Assembly (NCBI GenBank): GCA_902768665.1
Contig: CACXMA010000005.1
Coordinates: 37,979 to 101,978 of the forward strand
Direction of reading: 5' to 3'
Length of the DNA stretch: 64,000 bases
From: an uncultured Bacteroidia bacterium
GTDB taxonomy: Bacteria > Bacteroidota > Bacteroidia > Bacteroidales > UBA932
Position numbers and translations under genes: made by a program. Position 1 is the first letter of the stretch; every line of letters starts with the position of its first letter. Below, piece after piece: positions 40,492-48,007 of the stretch. Under the pieces are notes generated by a model, which saw only the letters and a list, made by a program, of their open reading frames with translations, was not told the DNA's origin and ran no database searches.

Positions 40492-41232
40492 TTATCCCTC
40501 CCACTCCACCAGCGCCCGGTCAATGCTGATGCTCTTGACGCCACCCTGAGGGCCTTGGATGTAGTAGTTTCTGGCGATTCGTTCAGGCATTTCTTTCAAG
40601 AAGGCCAGTTTCACCGCAGCGCACTTCTCGCTGAAAGAGTTGCCAACGGGATTCACCAGCGCGTCGATGCTGGCCTCAACCTGTTTCTGGTCATCACTGA
40701 TGGTGAGCTTCCGGTAGATGGCTAGCAGCTCATCCCGATGGTCGCCCAGGTCCTTAAGACGGCATCCCTCCCGGTGCCTGAGGAAGAAGAAGTACAGTGT
40801 CTTTGGCAGCTGACGCATCTTGATCTCCTGATCGTAGTCCGTCAGGAAGATTCTATAGTCGGCCGTCACCTTGACGCGGCTCAGCTTCACCGCCTTTTGC
40901 AGCCAGTTCTCAATAGTTTCTACGGGGTATCCGCCCTTCACAAGCTGCTGGATCTTGCTCTCAACCTCTGCGGCCAGATTATTCAGATCACCGTCCTCCT
41001 CGGCAAGGTAAGGAGTACTAGTATTCTCCACAACCCAATCGACGGCCTCAATCTCCCGCTTGACTTTGGAGAATCTGATACCGCCACCATCCCTATCACG
41101 TAGGAACGAGTCATAGGCGCTTCCTACCTCTTCAACCAGGTTATCCCACGCATCCGCATCTACCGGCGCATTCACGCCGGTAAGCAGCCGGAAATACTTC
41201 CGCAGATCCGTATGGGGAAGACTGTCGCTCAT
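40492..41232 (-). CDS. Conserved hypothetical protein of Bacteroidales
   Basis: The protein has 246 residues from the ATG at 41232, which follows a promoter; an upstream in-frame ATG at 41274 precedes it. The C-terminal half (KTLYFFFLRHREGCRLKDL, then NSFSEKCAAVKLAFLKEM and NYYIQGPQGGVKSISIDRAL) resembles hypothetical proteins I have seen in other Bacteroidales, and the KTLYFFFLRH...LKDL stretch looks like a winged-helix arrangement. No function is known to me. It lies inside the TACAAGCCTTGTA repeats. Confidence 0.6.
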   Translation of the reverse strand: MSDSLPHTDLRKYFRLLTGVNAPVDADAWDNLVEEVGSAYDSFLRDRDGGGIRFSKVKREIEAVDWVVENTSTPYLAEEDGDLNNLAAEVESKIQQLVKGGYPVETIENWLQKAVKLSRVKVTADYRIFLTDYDQEIKMRQLPKTLYFFFLRHREGCRLKDLGDHRDELLAIYRKLTISDDQKQVEASIDALVNPVGNSFSEKCAAVKLAFLKEMPERIARNYYIQGPQGGVKSISIDRALVEWEG

Positions 41233-41250
41233 TTGAATTGCTAGCGAAAG

Positions 41251-41258
41251 CAAAGATA
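41251..41258 (-). promoter_or_regulatory. -7 box of the conserved hypothetical gene
   Basis: TATCTTTG on the minus strand lies 18 bases before the ATG at 41232. Confidence 0.6.
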
Positions 41259-41283
41259 CACATTTTCCCGCCAATTCCGGTCA

Positions 41284-41306
41284 TACAAGCCTTGTAAGGA
41301 TTTGCG
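41284..41306. repeat. Direct repeat, right copy (TACAAGCCTTGTA core)
   Basis: TACAAGCCTTGTA is followed by A-GGATTT-GCG, matching the copy at 40283-40304 in 19 of about 22 positions. Confidence 0.6.
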
Positions 41307-41515
41307 TTCATCAGAAAAAGGGGCCATATTCGCATGGGTCTGTGCATTCCCCGTTGCAGGGGCACTTACGTACCCTTTGCGGCAAGTGCATCGCCCGCCT
41401 TAGGGCCACATATTGCCGCCAGGAATGCCGGATGTACGGCCGGAAAGGGCTCCGGCCTCTTCCGCTTCGGCTGAAGGATGTATGAGGGGTTGCCCGTCCT
41501 CCCATCCGGTATTCC

Positions 41516-41545
41516 TTTGTATCTGAATGATTTTTTGTAACTTTA
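41516..41545 (+). promoter_or_regulatory. Promoter of zinc-ribbon/nuclease pair
   Basis: TTTG at 41516-41519 and TAACTTTA at 41538-41545 are 18 bases apart, 14 bases before the ATG at 41560. Confidence 0.5.
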
Positions 41546-41559
41546 ACCCACGAAAGCGT

Positions 41560-41811
41560 ATGGACCAGCAAACCACAAACATCACCGACGTATTCCGCAA
41601 GCCCCGCAAGTGCCCTCACTGCGGCGGCAAAGTTGTCCCCATCATCTACGGCGAACCCCGTAACGAAGTCTTTGAGAAGGCAGATCGTGGCGAAGTCGTC
41701 CTCGGCGGCTGCTGTATTACAGCGCATATGCCCCAATGGCAATGTACCGGCTGCGGCCACCAGTTCATCAGAGTTATACTAATACGTGACGCCAAAATAC
41801 CAAACGAATGA
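41560..41811 (+). CDS. Small zinc-ribbon protein
   Basis: The protein has 83 residues. Two Cys pairs, CPHCGG near residue 18 and CTGCGH near residue 68, make a treble-clef or zinc-ribbon site. The start MDQQTTNI at 41560 follows a promoter; upstream in-frame residues lie inside it. It overlaps the next gene by 4 bases (ATGA), so the two are translated together. The middle (GEPRNEVFEKADRGEVVLGG) resembles short conserved hypotheticals. A nucleic-acid or partner-binding role is inference. Confidence 0.65.
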   Translation: MDQQTTNITDVFRKPRKCPHCGGKVVPIIYGEPRNEVFEKADRGEVVLGGCCITAHMPQWQCTGCGHQFIRVILIRDAKIPNE

Positions 41812-42536
41812 AAGAGTTCCTCCAAACAGTATTCGACACTTATTGCAAGAAATACTGCTTCATCCTCCGGGAGAATGAATTTAAGCCGCTGAACGAAAGG
41901 CGCGGTACCCTCCACGAATCCAACCAGGTCCGCTTCTTCCTCAACGCTTATGAGCAGCAGGGAGGGAACGTCATCACCTGGACCGAGCTGCCGGTAATCC
42001 AACTCCGTCACCGCACCAGGGCAAAGACTGCCCATATCGACGGCTTTATTGTCGATCTTGACCGAAAAGCCATCATCTTCGTGGAGGCCAAGCGCTTCTC
42101 TAGGGAAATCCGCATCGACGAGCTGAAAAGTGACATGAACCGACTCTTCGACATACGGAACGAATACTACATAAAGGAAGAGAAGTTCAAGGGCCTCGAC
42201 CTGCTGGCATTCGACGCCTATGCCGTGGCTCTTGCCGACCTCTGGATGGATGACGAGAAATGGAAGGAAAAGGTCTTCCCTTGCTGGGAAAAGAAAGCCA
42301 GTATCCTTGAAAACGCCGAAGCGTCCACACTGCTTGCCAAAGAAAGGGAAGTAATTCCGGACTACCACCTGCTATTTGCCGTCCAGCCACTGTTCAAGGC
42401 AGAGAAATATCTGGCTCTACGAAAGGAACATCTGGAGAAAGGGACTGAACCCGCTTCTCTAGATCTTCTGCCCTGGGCCGATGAATTCGGCTTCGAGAAC
42501 TGCCTGGCCGAGGTCCGTCTGAGCCTTTCCAAATAA
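41808..42536 (+). CDS. PD-(D/E)XK-like predicted nuclease
   Basis: The protein has 242 residues. The segment HIDGFIVDLDRKAIIFVEAK (about 75-94) gives the Asp...Glu-x-Lys arrangement of the restriction-endonuclease fold (Asp77, and EAK at 92-94), preceded by a helix with an acidic residue. The C-terminal half has no recognised domain. It is coupled to a zinc-ribbon protein by a 4-base overlap. Such two-gene units inside islands are often defence modules, but the family cannot be named from sequence alone. Confidence 0.6.
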   Translation: MKEFLQTVFDTYCKKYCFILRENEFKPLNERRGTLHESNQVRFFLNAYEQQGGNVITWTELPVIQLRHRTRAKTAHIDGFIVDLDRKAIIFVEAKRFSREIRIDELKSDMNRLFDIRNEYYIKEEKFKGLDLLAFDAYAVALADLWMDDEKWKEKVFPCWEKKASILENAEASTLLAKEREVIPDYHLLFAVQPLFKAEKYLALRKEHLEKGTEPASLDLLPWADEFGFENCLAEVRLSLSK

Positions 42537-42539
42537 CCC

Positions 42540-42628
42540 GCACCTCATCTAATAGCACCCGCAGAGTAGCTGTGTCATTCTGCCCGCCCGCAAAGGTCTC
42601 ATCAGTGCCTGTCCTATTGATGAGGTGC
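42540..42628. repeat. Bulged inverted repeat after the nuclease gene
   Basis: GCACCTCATCTAATAG (42540-42555) pairs with CTATTGATGAGGTGC (42614-42628) over 15 base pairs with one unpaired T (42550) on the left arm. The 58-base centre has no obvious structure. Confidence 0.6.
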
Positions 42629-42658
42629 TATTATTATATCTTCTCCTGTTAGCCAGCA

Positions 42659-42725
42659 CCACCATCGCACCCCCAAATAGCGGTATCGCGGAGCCCTATG
42701 CTCCGCGATTTTTTCCTTATCCCGC
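42659..42725. repeat. 67-base direct repeat, copy 1, with terminator hairpin
   Basis: It shares about 90% of its bases with 44870-44935. Inside, ATCGCGGAGC (42685-42694) and GCTCCGCGAT (42700-42709) form a terminator stem followed by TTTTT. The conserved block also includes a 5' part, CACCCCCAAA and AGCGGT, before the hairpin. Confidence 0.75.
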
Positions 42726-42754
42726 AATAAGTCTCATATTCCCCAGAAAAAGCC

Positions 42755-42762
42755 TATCTTTG
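42755..42762 (+). promoter_or_regulatory. -7 box of 674-residue secreted protein gene
   Basis: TATCTTTG lies 29 bases before the ATG at 42792. No -33 TTTG is obvious. Confidence 0.5.
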
Positions 42763-42791
42763 TAATTATAGACCCGATAACACCAGCATCA

Positions 42792-44816
42792 ATGAGAAAG
42801 ATATCTACAATCGCCTTAGCCATGTTTGCCTTTACGGCATCTTTGTTCGCTCAGAGCAATCCATACGATTACTATTATCCAATGGGAGTTCAATTAATTG
42901 AAACAGAGTATTACAATGGGTATGAGGCGCGCTATCGTTATATCATGTACGATTTCATCAACTTGACGAAGGTCGTAGATAGACGAGTCGTGGCCAACCG
43001 AAGTTTTAATGGATACTCATACAGGGACCTTGATGTTGACTACGTAAAGAACTATACTTTGTACGTAAATCGGATACGGGCAAACAATCTCACCGATTCC
43101 CAGATCAATGACTATATCATATACAAGTGCCCCAAAGGAACAGAGACCACCACTTGGGTAAACTCCGGTAAAAGCAGTTTGGGTGTGTACTATTATAATA
43201 ACGGCGAGGCAACCAAAGTATCCATTTCATATAACGGGCGGACATTTCAGGCGTTGAGGGTAATCAACTGGGAAGAATGGGGAGATGGTGCCAAAGCCGA
43301 GACAGTATTCTGGGTGCGCAATTGGGGCGATGCGCTCAAGATAGAAGCGGATGGATCTATAACATGGATGAACACCGCCCTGTTCGCTGCTGATGTCCAG
43401 AATACAGCGGCTTTCAAGAATGCCATGGCCAGAATGAAAGCCATCGATGACGAGCAAAGGGCGACGAAAGTCTACAATGGAGGGAAAGTCTCGTTCAAAC
43501 CGACCACCATCCCGGCAGATCTTCTGGCCTATGCCAATGAGTTCAAATCTGCGATAAGGGCCCGGCAGGATCTGACGTCTTACCTCGGTGGAGATTTACT
43601 GGTGAATTATAAGATGGACAGGGCCGTAAAAGATAACGACACTGAGGCTTTCGCCTACTATATGAAGGACCCCTATTTCTCTGGACTGGACGCTCTTGCA
43701 GCGTACCTTGATGAGATTGAGAGCACTTGCACTTTGGAGAAACGCGGCCCCGGAGGCCGGACTGTATGTTATGTCCTGCCTGGTTACTCAACTTGTATAG
43801 ACCAGTTCAAGGGGAAGGAGGAAGTACACAGAGGCGTGCTGATTGAACGGGCAGAAGAAGGAGTTAAGCTTGGCGTGATATATAAGCCGCTCAAAGCATA
43901 CAAAGAGAGGAATACGAATTCCAAGGTCAATTATCAGGCTGACCCTTATCGCCTGCTGATTCTGAGCAACGGACAATGGGATAATGGGGTCTATTGGTAT
44001 CGTGCCTCCACCTTGGATGATAAGAAGATGGGTTATGTCCGCGATGGTGAGGTGTTCCTTGACGAGCATTATCAGTTCATATTCACCAAGGAAGAGAATG
44101 GATATAAACTCACGGATGTCTACTCCTGCCATATGACCGATAAACAATTCAATGAGGAGCAGAGGAAGCGTGAACAAGAGAAGGCGGAATTCGCCGCCGC
44201 CCACGAAAATGACAGCTTCAGCATCAACGAAGAGTTCCCGGGGGTAAGCAATACGTTAAAGGGAATTATCCACACCAACGTAGTCAACTCCGTCAAGGAC
44301 TACTCATCTTTCGTCAGGGGGCTGGAAGAAGATGATTATACACTGCGTGTTGAGGCGAAATGTTATTCCCAAGACCGGATAGAGGTGAAGAATAAGGGCG
44401 ATATCACGATCGATAAAATCTTCGTAAAGAATGCAATTGCCGGATTGTATGAGAAGGGTATTATGCGCCCTTCTACGCTCCTGTTTAAGAAGTACAACTA
44501 TGAAATTCCATTCCCTGGAAAATATGAGTATCACACGAACCTGACGATCAAGCACCACATGGCAACGATGATTCTCAAGAAAGGACAGTGGATTCCGGAC
44601 AAGAATTCCGTCGATACGTACAATGGCAATAAAGCAGTATGCGATGCACTAGTATCTGAATTGTCAGCCAAGGATGCGAAGGCAAAGAAGCTTGTGCTGG
44701 AATGGATGAGCCTTGATACTCCGGAGGGATTAAAGTATGCAAAAGTGGCGGAGACAGTCAAAGTTAAGAAGCAACGCGACAAGTTCATTCTCGGACCAGA
44801 GATTGTGTTGGAATAA
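42792..44816 (+). CDS. Large secreted protein of unknown function
   Basis: The protein has 674 residues. A signal peptide covers 1-20 (cut after LFA-Q). The rest is rich in Tyr, Asn and Lys with no recognised domain; a charged helical stretch (DKQFNEEQRKREQEKAEFAA) lies near 455-475. Base composition is clearly more A/T-rich than core genes, a sign of foreign origin. It has its own promoter and is enclosed by the 67-base direct repeats at 42659 and 44870, so it behaves like a self-contained cassette. Confidence 0.7.
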   Translation: MRKISTIALAMFAFTASLFAQSNPYDYYYPMGVQLIETEYYNGYEARYRYIMYDFINLTKVVDRRVVANRSFNGYSYRDLDVDYVKNYTLYVNRIRANNLTDSQINDYIIYKCPKGTETTTWVNSGKSSLGVYYYNNGEATKVSISYNGRTFQALRVINWEEWGDGAKAETVFWVRNWGDALKIEADGSITWMNTALFAADVQNTAAFKNAMARMKAIDDEQRATKVYNGGKVSFKPTTIPADLLAYANEFKSAIRARQDLTSYLGGDLLVNYKMDRAVKDNDTEAFAYYMKDPYFSGLDALAAYLDEIESTCTLEKRGPGGRTVCYVLPGYSTCIDQFKGKEEVHRGVLIERAEEGVKLGVIYKPLKAYKERNTNSKVNYQADPYRLLILSNGQWDNGVYWYRASTLDDKKMGYVRDGEVFLDEHYQFIFTKEENGYKLTDVYSCHMTDKQFNEEQRKREQEKAEFAAAHENDSFSINEEFPGVSNTLKGIIHTNVVNSVKDYSSFVRGLEEDDYTLRVEAKCYSQDRIEVKNKGDITIDKIFVKNAIAGLYEKGIMRPSTLLFKKYNYEIPFPGKYEYHTNLTIKHHMATMILKKGQWIPDKNSVDTYNGNKAVCDALVSELSAKDAKAKKLVLEWMSLDTPEGLKYAKVAETVKVKKQRDKFILGPEIVLE

Positions 44817-44869
44817 TCACCATTCCCACCAACGAGGACGTGTCGGTTCCATGTTATGTGGCACTAGAA

Positions 44870-44935
44870 CCACCGTCGCACCCCCAAACAGCGGTATCGC
44901 GGAGCCTTAAGCCCCGCGATTTTTTCTTAGCCCGC
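44870..44935. repeat. 67-base direct repeat, copy 2, with terminator hairpin
   Basis: This is the partner of 42659-42725. The stem ATCGCGGAGC (44896-44905) with GCCCCGCGAT (44911-44920) has one mismatch and is followed by TTTTT. It lies 54 bases after the 674-residue protein's stop. Confidence 0.75.
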
Positions 44936-45930
44936 CCGGCGCGTTGCGCCACCCACCCCTAGCGGTCTCGGCAGTCAGCGAAGAGGAAGCGGGCCCCTTC
45001 AGCGAGGCCTGTCGGCTCGCTCTTCCCCTTCCTCCTCGCTGCCTCGCCGAGCTGGTCTGTGCCCCTCCGGCTCCCCGAGGGGAGGGAATGAACGCCCGGC
45101 CGATCCCTCCGACCAACCGCCATCCCGAGTTCGCCAGAGCATAACATAATCCGAGTCTTGATTGTGTAAACGGGGCGAGAGTCGCCCCGTTACACAATCC
45201 GGATTATGTTAAGCACTTCCGTGAGCCCTTTGTAGGACTCTTTCCCTCCGGCCGGTCGAGTCGGCGTCAGGAAGGGGTTTCGCTCAGGGGCCGTACCCCG
45301 GCCCCGGCCCGTCGCGAAACCCCGCCTCTCGTGGGTCCCCGCCCGCGAGAGGCCGCTCCGCAAAAGCATCACTGCGAGTTCGACTGCCATCTCCCGCCCG
45401 AGGGTTGCTCCTGACGCCTCCGCGGCAGAGCCGCAGGGTCGGCCTCCCTCGAAAGCCAGCAGGCACTTGCCCTGATCCGGGTCTCACGCCCCGGGGTCAA
45501 GTGCCTGCTCGCTTTCTCCTTCCGTCCTCCTCGGTAAGGCGGCCTGCTCCGCTTCGCTTCTCCCGCCGCCTTGGTTCTCTCCGGCTGCTATGCCTTCGGG
45601 CAGCCGGAGGAGGGCAGTGCCAGCTCTACTGCCTTACCTCCGTTCCAGGGCATCGAGCCCTCCGTACCTCCGGGCTCGTGCCGTCGGGACATCACCGCCT
45701 GTTCTACCAATCGAGCACCCGTGCTCCCTCCGGCAGCCTCCGCTATCGCTCCGGCGCCCTGGCAGCCGGGATGGTTTCGCCATCGAGCGCCGTACCTCCG
45801 ATCCAAAGACACCCCGGGCGAAAACCTCCCCGCCAGCCAGGTCCGAATCCTGGACGCCCGCCCCCAAACCCGTGCATCCTGGAGGAACGGGCTACCCCGC
45901 TCGGGGGCTCGGTGCCCGGGCTAAGAAAAT
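44936..45930. other. GC-rich non-coding block of consecutive palindromes
   Basis: About 1 kb without a believable gene; every frame gives short Arg/Pro/Gly-rich products. It is built from successive inverted repeats: 44976-44989 with 45028-45041; 45139-45214; 45274-45283 with 45314-45323; 45324-45331 with 45346-45353; 45459-45469 with 45498-45508 (extended by 45451-45456 with 45511-45516); 45536-45543 with 45565-45572; 45579-45588 with 45600-45609. TACCTCCG recurs at 45635, 45665 and 45793, twice preceded by CATCGAGC. It could be a large structured RNA, or DNA that acts as folded single strand. No known family is recognised. Confidence 0.6.
45139..45214. repeat. Long bulged palindrome, attC-like in form
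   Basis: GCATAAC (45139-45145) and GTTAAGC (45208-45214) close a stem that continues ATAATCCG/CGGATTAT, GATTGTGTAA/TTACACAATC and CGGGGCGA/TCGCCCCG around loop GAG. Unpaired bases (AGTCTT and one A) all lie on the left arm. GTTAAGC fits the integron core consensus GTTRRRY; the left end fits RYYYAAC except at its third base. No integron integrase is present in the window. Confidence 0.5.
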
Positions 45931-46008
45931 ATATAATTATTTGATTTTTAGCTTGTTATCGTCGTGGATTTTTCGTATCTTGTATACAGAAACAAAGACG
46001 AAAGCGAT

Positions 46009-46260
46009 ATGAAAAAGCAACTTCACAACTGGCGAGTTCTCGTAGAGCTCATGGAAAAGCAAATCTGGTTTTACATCGATGCGCGCAACCTTTTCCCGAA
46101 GGGCGCGAAGATCTGGGTGGATGCTCCGAAAGGTCTTGTCAACCTGGAGCAAAATGGGAAATCCTTCTCTGGTGAGGGATTGCCGGCTTGCCTGTTTGTT
46201 TACACGGATGTGGAGAAAGGGGAGCGTCCTGATCTGGACTATAGAGGAGTATGCTGCTGA
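46009..46260 (+). CDS. Small hypothetical protein
   Basis: The protein has 83 residues from the ATG at 46009, starting MKKQLHNWRVLVELMEKQ. TATCTTGT about 30 bases upstream may be a -7 box. The product is mixed alpha/beta with a Cys-Cys C-terminus (RGVCC) and no family match. It lies between the GC-rich block and the first 51-base repeat. It may be a fragment. Confidence 0.45.
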   Translation: MKKQLHNWRVLVELMEKQIWFYIDARNLFPKGAKIWVDAPKGLVNLEQNGKSFSGEGLPACLFVYTDVEKGERPDLDYRGVCC

Positions 46261-46550
46261 AAAGTTTGGCCTACTTGCTACGGCCTCTTAGAAATACCGG
46301 TGTCTTCCGCAGTGTTTTTGGGAGCAGTTTTGCCACACGGAGATAGAGACTTTGAAAACTTGCCACAAAAAAGGGAGCCTTTCGAGCTCCCTTTGATTTA
46401 TTTACATGCCCAAGACTTCCGCTACGATAGATTTGGAAATACCGATAAAAATTATGACCTTTGATAAGAAATTAAATCGCTCGGCTCGTTTTATCCGTTT
46501 TATATGATGACGGGCAAACGATTTGATAGAGTTAACGTAATAGCAAACAA
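46261..46550. other. Intergenic stretch with 51-base repeat
   Basis: Apart from the repeat at 46370-46420 and an A/T-rich leader before 46551, nothing coding is seen. Confidence 0.5.
46370..46420. repeat. 51-base perfect direct repeat, copy 1
   Basis: Identical over all 51 bases to 47495-47545. It opens with a hairpin, AAAGGGAGC and GCTCCCTTT around TTTCGA, which can terminate in both directions, and ends with CCCAAGACTTCC. Confidence 0.85.
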
Positions 46551-47432
46551 ATGAAAAAACCTTTGTTATTGTTCGCGTTGTGCCTGATGTCGCTGACGAT
46601 GCAGGCGCAACGTTGTGCTGTGCTTGAGTTTAGGGCAGGTGTCGGAATATCGCAGGCTGATGTAGATGGGTTGTCGGCCATATTTATTACCTATTTCCGT
46701 CCTGCTGGTTACACAATGGTTGAACGAACCCAGATTGACAAGGCAATTGACGAGCAAGGGTTCCAACGTTCAAGTATGACAGAAAACCAGATGGTACGCA
46801 TTGGGCAAATACTAAATGTATCAAAAGTGGTTGTGGGTGACGTGAATATTGTGATGGGGCAGTATAATGTTGACACCCGTGTAATAAATGTTGAGACAGG
46901 CACTATTGCCGCCACTGAAGGAACCTCTTTTACCGGTTCGTCTTATAGAACCACGATGCAGAGTTTGGCTGAACGATTAGCGGCAAAGATTGCAATTGCC
47001 CCTGGAAGCACAGTTCCTTCACCAACGGCAACTCAGGGGTATACCGATCTTGGCTTGCCTAGCGGCACCCTGTGGAAAAATTTCAACGCCGCTGGGTTTT
47101 ATACATACGACGAGGCTGTCTCGCAGTTTGGCAGCCGTCTACCTTCCAAAGCTCAGTGGGAGGAGTTGAAGGCGGAATGCCAATGGTCGTGGACTGGCAA
47201 CGGCTACATTGTTACAGGGCCTAACGCTAATTCCATTTCCTTGCCCGCCTCCGGCTTTCGTAGCATTGATGGCCATCTCTACCAAGACACTGTAGGAATA
47301 AGTGGAGCCTATTGGTCGTCTACGTCCAACAGTTCCGAGAACGCCTGGTACATTTACTTCTACGAGGACGGTGTGGACATGCTCAACTTCTACCGTGAAG
47401 CAGGGTATTCTGTCCGGTTGGTCCAAAATTAA
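46551..47432 (+). CDS. CsgG-like and FISUMP-type two-domain secreted protein
   Basis: The protein has 293 residues. A signal peptide covers 1-19 (cut near MQAQ). Residues ~20-155 resemble the CsgG/FlgO-type fold: MVERTQIDKAIDEQGFQ followed by VGQILNVSKVVVGDV-like strands that in CsgG relatives bind the cell envelope. Residues ~165-293 carry GYTDLGLPSGTLWKNFN and SGAYWSSTSNSSENAWYIYF, the pattern of FISUMP/DUF1566-like domains, which have a lectin-like fold. It lies between two identical 51-base repeats and is A/T-rich. The function is unknown; an envelope-anchored binding protein is inference. Confidence 0.65.
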   Translation: MKKPLLLFALCLMSLTMQAQRCAVLEFRAGVGISQADVDGLSAIFITYFRPAGYTMVERTQIDKAIDEQGFQRSSMTENQMVRIGQILNVSKVVVGDVNIVMGQYNVDTRVINVETGTIAATEGTSFTGSSYRTTMQSLAERLAAKIAIAPGSTVPSPTATQGYTDLGLPSGTLWKNFNAAGFYTYDEAVSQFGSRLPSKAQWEELKAECQWSWTGNGYIVTGPNANSISLPASGFRSIDGHLYQDTVGISGAYWSSTSNSSENAWYIYFYEDGVDMLNFYREAGYSVRLVQN

Positions 47433-47494
47433 CGATTGCGCTCTTTCGCGCATAATCGTGGCATTTCTGCTTTGTCTAACTCTTGGCAGGAAAT

Positions 47495-47545
47495 AAAGGG
47501 AGCCTTTCGAGCTCCCTTTGATTTATTTACATGCCCAAGACTTCC
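47495..47545. repeat. 51-base perfect direct repeat, copy 2
   Basis: Identical to 46370-46420. It lies between convergent gene ends (47432 and 47554), where its hairpin can stop both transcripts. A partial third copy is at 48697-48715. Confidence 0.85.
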
Positions 47546-47553
47546 TGGGGTAC

Positions 47554-47922
47554 TTATCTAAATTCTATGATATCGGCGCTCACTGTCGTTTCGACGACTA
47601 TGATAATACCAAATAGTATCTTTTGTGTATTGACGACAGATACATTGGTTAAGGCCTGATTGTCTTTTAGGTTTGCTTTTTTCTTTGCTTCTTCAATTGC
47701 TTTCCCTGTGTTATTGCCACCAAACAGACCAAAGAGATACGTACTGGAAGCAGAGCCTTCAACAGAGCCGATGTAATGGAAATTCGCGGCAGTTACCGCT
47801 GTCCCCGTATCAATCGCATTTAATGACGAGAACGTAGCGCAGCTGGAGACTACGACACTGATCAATGCCGCTACCAGCAATGGAACAATTTTCATAGTTA
47901 CCCAATTTTTCATCTTTTTCAT
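47554..47922 (-). CDS. Small TRL-like lipoprotein
   Basis: The protein has 122 residues. The signal ends in VVVSSCATF (acceptor Cys28). The mature part has YLFGLFGGNNTGKAIEEAKKKA and ALTNVSVVNTQKILFGII, which recalls the TRL/DUF6567-like family of small bacterial lipoproteins of unknown function. The start could also be the later ATG (MKNW or MKIV). It ends 9 bases from the second 51-base repeat. Confidence 0.6.
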   Translation of the reverse strand: MKKMKNWVTMKIVPLLVAALISVVVSSCATFSSLNAIDTGTAVTAANFHYIGSVEGSASSTYLFGLFGGNNTGKAIEEAKKKANLKDNQALTNVSVVNTQKILFGIIIVVETTVSADIIEFR

Positions 47923-48007
47923 TGCTTTTGTTATTATTGTTTAGTCTTCCCGTTGCCGCCTTCGTCAACCTGCTGCCAGTCGGCAATATTGATTTCCCAG
48001 TGGCACA

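Larger units (their letters stand above)
41233..41559. other. Palindrome-rich intergenic spacer
   Basis: These ~330 bases hold the right direct repeat (41284-41306), then stems such as TGCATTCCCC with GGGGCA (about 41342-41366) and GGCCGGA with TCCGGCC (about 41438-41459), and finally the promoter of the zinc-ribbon gene. No coding sequence is supported. Confidence 0.6.

Noticed and set aside
42540-42628. Insertion sequence ends
   Set aside because: The inverted arms enclose only 58 bases with no transposase gene and no target duplication.
45600-45930. tRNA cluster in the GC-rich block
   Set aside because: TTCGA-like and GATTGGTAGA-like words occur, but no complete cloverleaf with a paired acceptor could be drawn.
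44907-45944. Many Arg/Pro/Gly-rich open frames on both strands in the GC-rich block
   Set aside because: All overlap palindromes, have no promoter or start context, no recognisable domains, and arise easily in stop-poor GC-rich DNA.
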